From positions 1 to 13,164 of the forward strand of contig DDBP01000334.1 in assembly GCA_002332795.1 (NCBI GenBank): 13,164 nucleotides of DNA, given 5' to 3'. Under the pieces are notes generated by a model that was not told the DNA's origin, ran no database searches, and saw only the letters and a list, made by a program, of their open reading frames with translations. This document shows positions 12,181-13,164 of the stretch, piece by piece; within the stretch, counting starts at the first letter, position 1; every line of letters starts with the position of its first letter. A program made the translations under genes and the position numbers. The DNA comes from Anaerolineales bacterium UBA2029 (lineage in GTDB: Bacteria > Chloroflexota > Anaerolineae > Aggregatilineales > Aggregatilineaceae).

Positions 12181-13164
12181 CTACCCGCCCAGGAAGCGCA
12201 TCACGCTATCGTTGATCACGCCCAGCACCCAGTTGGGATACAGGCCGGTGATCAGCATCAACACCATCAACGGGGCCAGGGCGACTACTTCGCGCTTCTC
12301 GATCTCCAGCGAGTGCTGCGTGCGGTGATACTCGGCCCACTCCTGGTTGAAGGGGCCGTGCAGCACTTTCTGGATGGCCTTCAGGATGTAGATGCCCGTC
12401 ACCAGCAGGCCGAACATGCTCAGCAACACATAGACGGGATAGGCTTTGAACGAGCCGGAAATGACCAGGAATTCGCTGACAAAGCCGCCCAGCCCCGGCA
12501 GGCCCAGCGACCCCATGCTCACGAAGATGAGCAGAGCGCCATACATGGGCACGATGTCCCACAGCCCGCCGAAGCGCCGCAGATCGCGCGTATGCGCCTT
12601 GTGATAGAGCGCGCCCGCCAGCAAGAACATGCCCGCGCTGCTCAGGCCATGCGTGAACATCTGCAGGATGGCCCCGTTGAGCGCCACCCGCGCATCCTGC
12701 CGGTCGGACTGTCGCAGTTCCTGCGGATACGCCTGGTCAACCGTGTCTATCAGTTGGTTGACGCCCATCTTTTCGTAGCCCTCGACTCCGGCCACGCCCG
12801 CCAGCAGGCTATACTGATTGTTGGTCTCCGCCCACTGCGTGCCGTACATCAGCGCGGCGACGGCCAGCCCCAGCACCACAAAGCCCATGTGATTCACCGA
12901 CGAATAGGCCACCAGACGCTTGAAATCGGTTTGACCCCAGGCTCCCAACGCGCCCAGGACGATCCCTGCCACGGCCAGGAAGCCCAGGATATCCACCAGG
13001 TTGTAGCTGAGGCCGAACAACTGCCGCTCGATGATCCACTCCTTGGGGAAGAGAGGGATCGCCAGCCGCAGGAAGCCGTAGGCACCCAGCTTCAGCAGCA
13101 CGCCCGCCAGCAACATCGAACCGGCGGTGGGCGCTTCGGTGTGCGCGTCGGGCAGCCAGGTGTG
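12181..13164 (-). CDS. nuoM: NADH-quinone oxidoreductase subunit M, copy A (C-terminal part)
   Basis: The last 327 residues of a proton-pumping complex I subunit; the 5' end lies beyond the right edge. The frame enters at HTWLPDAHTEAPTAGS, the canonical NuoM signature. It continues with the TM8 lysine in AGVLLKLGAYG, QTDFKRLVAYSSVNHMGF (visible residues 78-95), and the TM12 Glu231 in GGFVSEFLVI. The TM7 lysine would be 7 residues before the first visible residue, so it cannot be checked here. Between HMGF and the next helix (LNGAILQM) there are about 54 more residues than in E. coli NuoM. This insert is polar and charged, at about visible residues 107-160. The protein ends MRFLGG, like copy B (AMLGG). 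It is the more canonical of the two paralogues at the signature motifs. Confidence 0.93.
   Translation of the reverse strand, partial: HTWLPDAHTEAPTAGSMLLAGVLLKLGAYGFLRLAIPLFPKEWIIERQLFGLSYNLVDILGFLAVAGIVLGALGAWGQTDFKRLVAYSSVNHMGFVVLGLAVAALMYGTQWAETNNQYSLLAGVAGVEGYEKMGVNQLIDTVDQAYPQELRQSDRQDARVALNGAILQMFTHGLSSAGMFLLAGALYHKAHTRDLRRFGGLWDIVPMYGALLIFVSMGSLGLPGLGGFVSEFLVISGSFKAYPVYVLLSMFGLLVTGIYILKAIQKVLHGPFNQEWAEYHRTQHSLEIEKREVVALAPLMVLMLITGLYPNWVLGVINDSVMRFLGG

Overview
The window reads as an ordinary chromosomal segment of a GC-rich bacterium. I would place it in the Chloroflexota (Anaerolineae or a relative). This is inference from several things taken together: a tandem pair of nuoM paralogues, the short-form serA paired with a class V aminotransferase, a bifunctional glucose/mannose-6-phosphate isomerase, a ClpC-type ATPase, and intergenic DNA rich in inverted and heptanucleotide repeats. 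No rRNA, tRNA, phage, transposase or CRISPR array was seen.

Layout. Bases 1-1520 (minus) hold the N-terminal 506 codons of a ClpC-type AAA+ unfoldase that runs off the left edge. A 400-base divergent intergenic region follows. Three plus-strand genes come next: phosphoglucose/phosphomannose isomerase (1923-3002), a class V aminotransferase (3308-4405) and D-3-phosphoglycerate dehydrogenase (4409-5386). The last two are 3 bases apart and form a probable serine-biosynthesis operon. The 305-base gap before them holds a MITE/REP-like nested inverted-repeat element and a heptanucleotide tandem array that stops just before a strong ribosome binding site. A hairpin at 5419-5455 separates this block from the convergent minus-strand genes.

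Everything to the right is on the minus strand and is transcribed right to left. The end of a respiratory complex I (nuo) cluster comes first: nuoM copy A (partial, off the right edge), a possible 40-codon ORF, nuoM copy B, nuoN, then a terminator hairpin. After it come an NmrA-type NAD(P)-binding protein and a 52-residue Cys/Trp-rich small protein with its own terminator. Last are rmuC and an overlapping lipoprotein gene.

How the genes work together. The isomerase and the serine pair are central metabolism, drawing on hexose phosphates and 3-phosphoglycerate. The nuo genes encode antiporter-like proton-pumping subunits of the membrane arm. The most interesting biology is here. Two NuoM paralogues in one cluster suggest a complex I with a fourth pumping subunit ('2M' type). 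Copy B has Leu at the position of the otherwise conserved TM7 proton-channel lysine, and copy A carries an insertion of about 54 residues. I did not find a defence system or another clearly new multi-gene system.
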